This document shows, one piece after another, positions 62,301 to 64,000 of a DNA stretch of 64,000 bases; the stretch's first letter is position 1; each line of letters opens with the position of its first letter. The stretch comes from Ciona intestinalis (lineage: Eukaryota > Chordata > Ascidiacea > Phlebobranchia > Cionidae). A program made the translations under genes and the position numbers. The DNA is taken from positions 62,001-126,000 of the forward strand of contig NW_004190359.2 of the NCBI RefSeq assembly GCF_000224145.3. Direction: 5' to 3'. A model generated the notes under the pieces. That model worked only from the letters and a program-made list of their open reading frames with translations. It ran no database searches and was not told the origin of the DNA.

Positions 62301-63545
62301 GTTTTAACACACCATAGCGTCAGTGGGAGGCGCTAATCAACATTTGTTTGTTTTTAACGTGTATAATTCCACGGTATATGTTTGTGGTTGCATAGTAGGG
62401 TGGAGTAAGATAAGGGACATTGTATCATTTTTTTCTCGTGCTGTTTGGTGGTAAATACAAAATATTTACAGAATTAAACAACCGTCGCCTTTAGATTTTA
62501 AGATTTTGTTAATCGAATGAACGAATAAATGTAATTTACTTTGTCCTCGCGTGCCCAAAAAACGACAGTCGTTATACCACGGCTGTTCATACACCTCATG
62601 TCAGCTTACGATTTACCATGTATGTTATTTTGTGGGTGATTATTTTTTGGAATTTTTTTTTTATGTATGGCTGATAATTTCTGCAACCTATTAGTGACCA
62701 CTGGGTTGAAGCAATTGTCGTTAAGTGTCTTGCCCACAAGAGCACATAATAAGCCCACAATGGTAGCAGCAATACAGTTGTTGGAAAAAATATGGTCAAC
62801 TATTTCTATATACATAATAATTCAACTCAACTAAACTTCGCATTACATAATTTAGACTTTTTGTTAGGCGAGTGGACAATAATTCATTGTCCGATAAAAA
62901 CAAACGAAGATGTTAATGATCCAAGTTACCAAGACATCTCTCTGTACTTCATTATTCAGCGGAAGCCATTATTCTACATTATTAACATTATTATACCATG
63001 TGTCCTGATTTCTTCTCTCTCGGTCCTCGTGTTCTACCTTCCAAGTGGTTCAAGCGAAAAAATGACAATGAGCATTTCTGTATTATTAGGTGAGTCCGTC
63101 TCTTTTAAATTACTTTGGAATATAAAGTAGGTTGGGTTTAGACGAGAAATGTTACATTCTCTTTTCTCGTCCTATTTTGTAGCAAACAAATATTTACAGA
63201 ATCAAATATTCGCGTCCCCCGCGACCATAAAGATCGTTGTTACTTGTTAAAAACACGATTAAGAAATATGGGATTAAGTAACATATCCCACAGTACTATG
63301 TTATTGTTTCAGGGCCCCCTTTTCACATATTGTTTGATAGATTTATTAGAAACTGACATCATGTCTGCTGCCATGCGGCGATATTTTGCCAGAGAAAGTT
63401 TAGCAAAGGTTCATTTTTTAACAGGTCTTACTGTTTATTTACTTTTACTGGCCAAGCGGGTTCCAGAAACATCTCTCGGTGTGCCATTAATCGGGGCCTA
63501 TCTACTGTTTACAATGTTGACTGTCACATTATCAATTATTTTCAG
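59344..63545 (+). CDS. Nicotinic acetylcholine receptor subunit, non-alpha (muscle beta/gamma/delta/epsilon-like), 3' end outside window
   Basis: Cys-loop ligand-gated cation channel subunit. Exons seen: 59344-59410, 59644-59809, 59988-60146, 60430-60579, 61715-61806, 62868-63089, 63425-63545; all in phase, ending in phase 2 before the M3-M4 loop. In order: signal peptide; [63 protein letters not shown]; Cys-loop [15 protein letters not shown]; loop C with a single Cys (IIHCPIK), so no vicinal pair and not an alpha subunit; M1 ([20 protein letters not shown]); M2 ([28 protein letters not shown] split over two exons); M3 ([20 protein letters not shown]). The KRVPETS end of M2 resembles vertebrate muscle beta/gamma/delta subunits. 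The exon 2 donor (GTTGTT) is weak. M4 was not found before the window ends. Confidence 0.93.
60580..61714. other. Nicotinic receptor intron 4, nothing else seen
   Basis: 1.1 kb without repeats of the main families. The exon phases on both sides match and the protein aligns across it without a gap. Confidence 0.5.
61841..62020 (+). mobile_element. TAGTAGGG-type MITE in nicotinic receptor intron 5
   Basis: Left end GTAGAGTGGGGTAGGATGGGA, right end GTGTCCCATCTCATCCCACCC; internal ACTAGTCCCATTTGGTAGTC and AAAACACGTCCACGAAATAT. Confidence 0.82.
62396..62512 (+). mobile_element. MITE left part, cut by a SINE
   Basis: TAGTAGGGTGGAGTAAGATAAGGGACA and the TTCTCGTGCTGTTTGGTGGT block. The right half is missing where the SINE tail begins at about 62513. 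Confidence 0.75.
62513..62786 (-). mobile_element. SINE copy
   Basis: GAATGAACGAATAAATGTAA tail, ACTTTGTCCTCGCGTGCCCA, then the body up to AATGGTAGCAGCAATA; the tRNA-like head is mostly missing. Inside nicotinic receptor intron 5. Confidence 0.8.
63128..63300 (+). mobile_element. Diverged MITE copy
   Basis: GTAGGTTGGGTTTAGACGAG, TTTTCTCGTCCTATTTTGTA, AAAACACGATTAAGAAATATGGG and a decayed right end CATATCCCACAGTACTATG. In the intron that splits M2 of the nicotinic receptor. Confidence 0.7.
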
Positions 63546-64000
63546 GTAAATTCTGTAATAGATAGATCACTTTGAACTTAGTTTATCCCCAAACTCGAAT
63601 TCACCCCTTTATTAATGTCAGGCTGTAACATCATTCCTCAAGGCCGTATATGGCAAGCTTTTATTATAAGACAACTTAGTTAACTTTATAATTGGTGTAT
63701 ATATTGTCCCCTTTAAACTGAATAAACATTATCAAATTCTCTCGTTTAAAACGGTACCAGTTTGAAGTTACTGCCCTTATATTTGTACCGGTGACGTCAC
63801 GAATATTCTTGATAATCGGCATATCTCTTACAATGGAAAGTTGTGTACAAATCAATTTATTGTGGCAATACATCTCAAGCACGGCTACAAATTTATAAAT
63901 TATTTTCCATATGCGGTATAGTTGGTGTACTTTTGTAATATTACAAGCATAGCTTACTTGCTATTGCTCGTTTTACAATTTGGGGTGTTTAAACTTTTAT
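63546..64000. other. Intron of the nicotinic receptor gene running off the window
   Basis: AT-rich, no further exon recognised. Contains TGACGTCA at 63792-63799. The missing part of the gene (M3-M4 loop, M4, C-terminus) must lie to the right. Confidence 0.55.

Noticed and set aside
63299..63424. Open frame continuous with nicotinic receptor exon 7, preceded by an acceptor-like TTGTTTCAG at 63313
   Set aside because: Using that acceptor would put the exon out of phase with exon 6 and insert 37 residues in the middle of M2. The acceptor at 63424 gives an intact M2.

Overview
The window looks like nuclear DNA of an ascidian, most likely a Ciona species. It is AT-rich and the genes are split into many small exons with GT-AG introns. 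The proteins are those of a chordate (calsyntenin, FoxJ2/3, 46-kDa mannose-6-phosphate receptor, muscle-type nicotinic receptor subunit). The gaps and introns are strewn with short inverted-repeat elements whose ends read like TAGTAGGGTGGGGTAAGATG. The species call is an inference. All exon models were built by hand from splice signals, reading phase and remembered family sequences; no search was run.

Layout, left to right: (1) 645-1781 (+), last two exons of a probable membrane protein tail. (2) 2851-4323 (+), an unrecognised secreted Cys-rich protein. (3) 4547-6581 (-), an unrecognised basic, C-terminally coiled-coil protein. (4) 7954-16010 (-), calsyntenin in 18 exons. (5) 17381-19936 (-), a sorting nexin of the SNX10/11 type with a long tail. 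(6) 22633-24547 (+), a fatty-acid-binding protein. (7, 8) 25003-26271 and 27622-28260 (+), two tandem cytidine deaminases. (9) 29349-36791 (-), a FoxJ2/3 forkhead factor in 15 exons. (10) 40731-42242 (+), an intronless epoxide hydrolase 2-like gene lacking the start of its phosphatase domain. (11) 42556-45168 (+), cation-dependent mannose-6-phosphate receptor. (12) 45482-47259 (-), AURKAIP1/mS38-like mitochondrial ribosomal protein. (13) 48624-56408 (+), PRP4 kinase (PRPF4B) in 14 exons. (14) 59344-63545 (+), a non-alpha nicotinic acetylcholine receptor subunit that runs out of the window.

These are unrelated housekeeping and developmental genes. I see no operon-like functional cluster apart from the duplicated cytidine deaminases. 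Several genes carry a splice-acceptor-like AG 1-10 bases before the start codon, as expected in a tunicate that uses spliced-leader trans-splicing.

The repeat content is the other main story: at least 15 copies or fragments of one short inverted-repeat element, several copies of a longer element with related ends, five SINE copies all in the same orientation, two hAT-like non-autonomous elements each with a perfect 8-base target duplication, one long fold-back element, and a purine-rich minisatellite that switches strand halfway. I found no convincing new multi-gene system. The most checkable oddities are the truncated intronless EPHX2, a GC-AG intron in calsyntenin, and two places (calsyntenin, PRPF4B) where one extra A in an A-run seems to break an otherwise conserved or coding-like reading frame.
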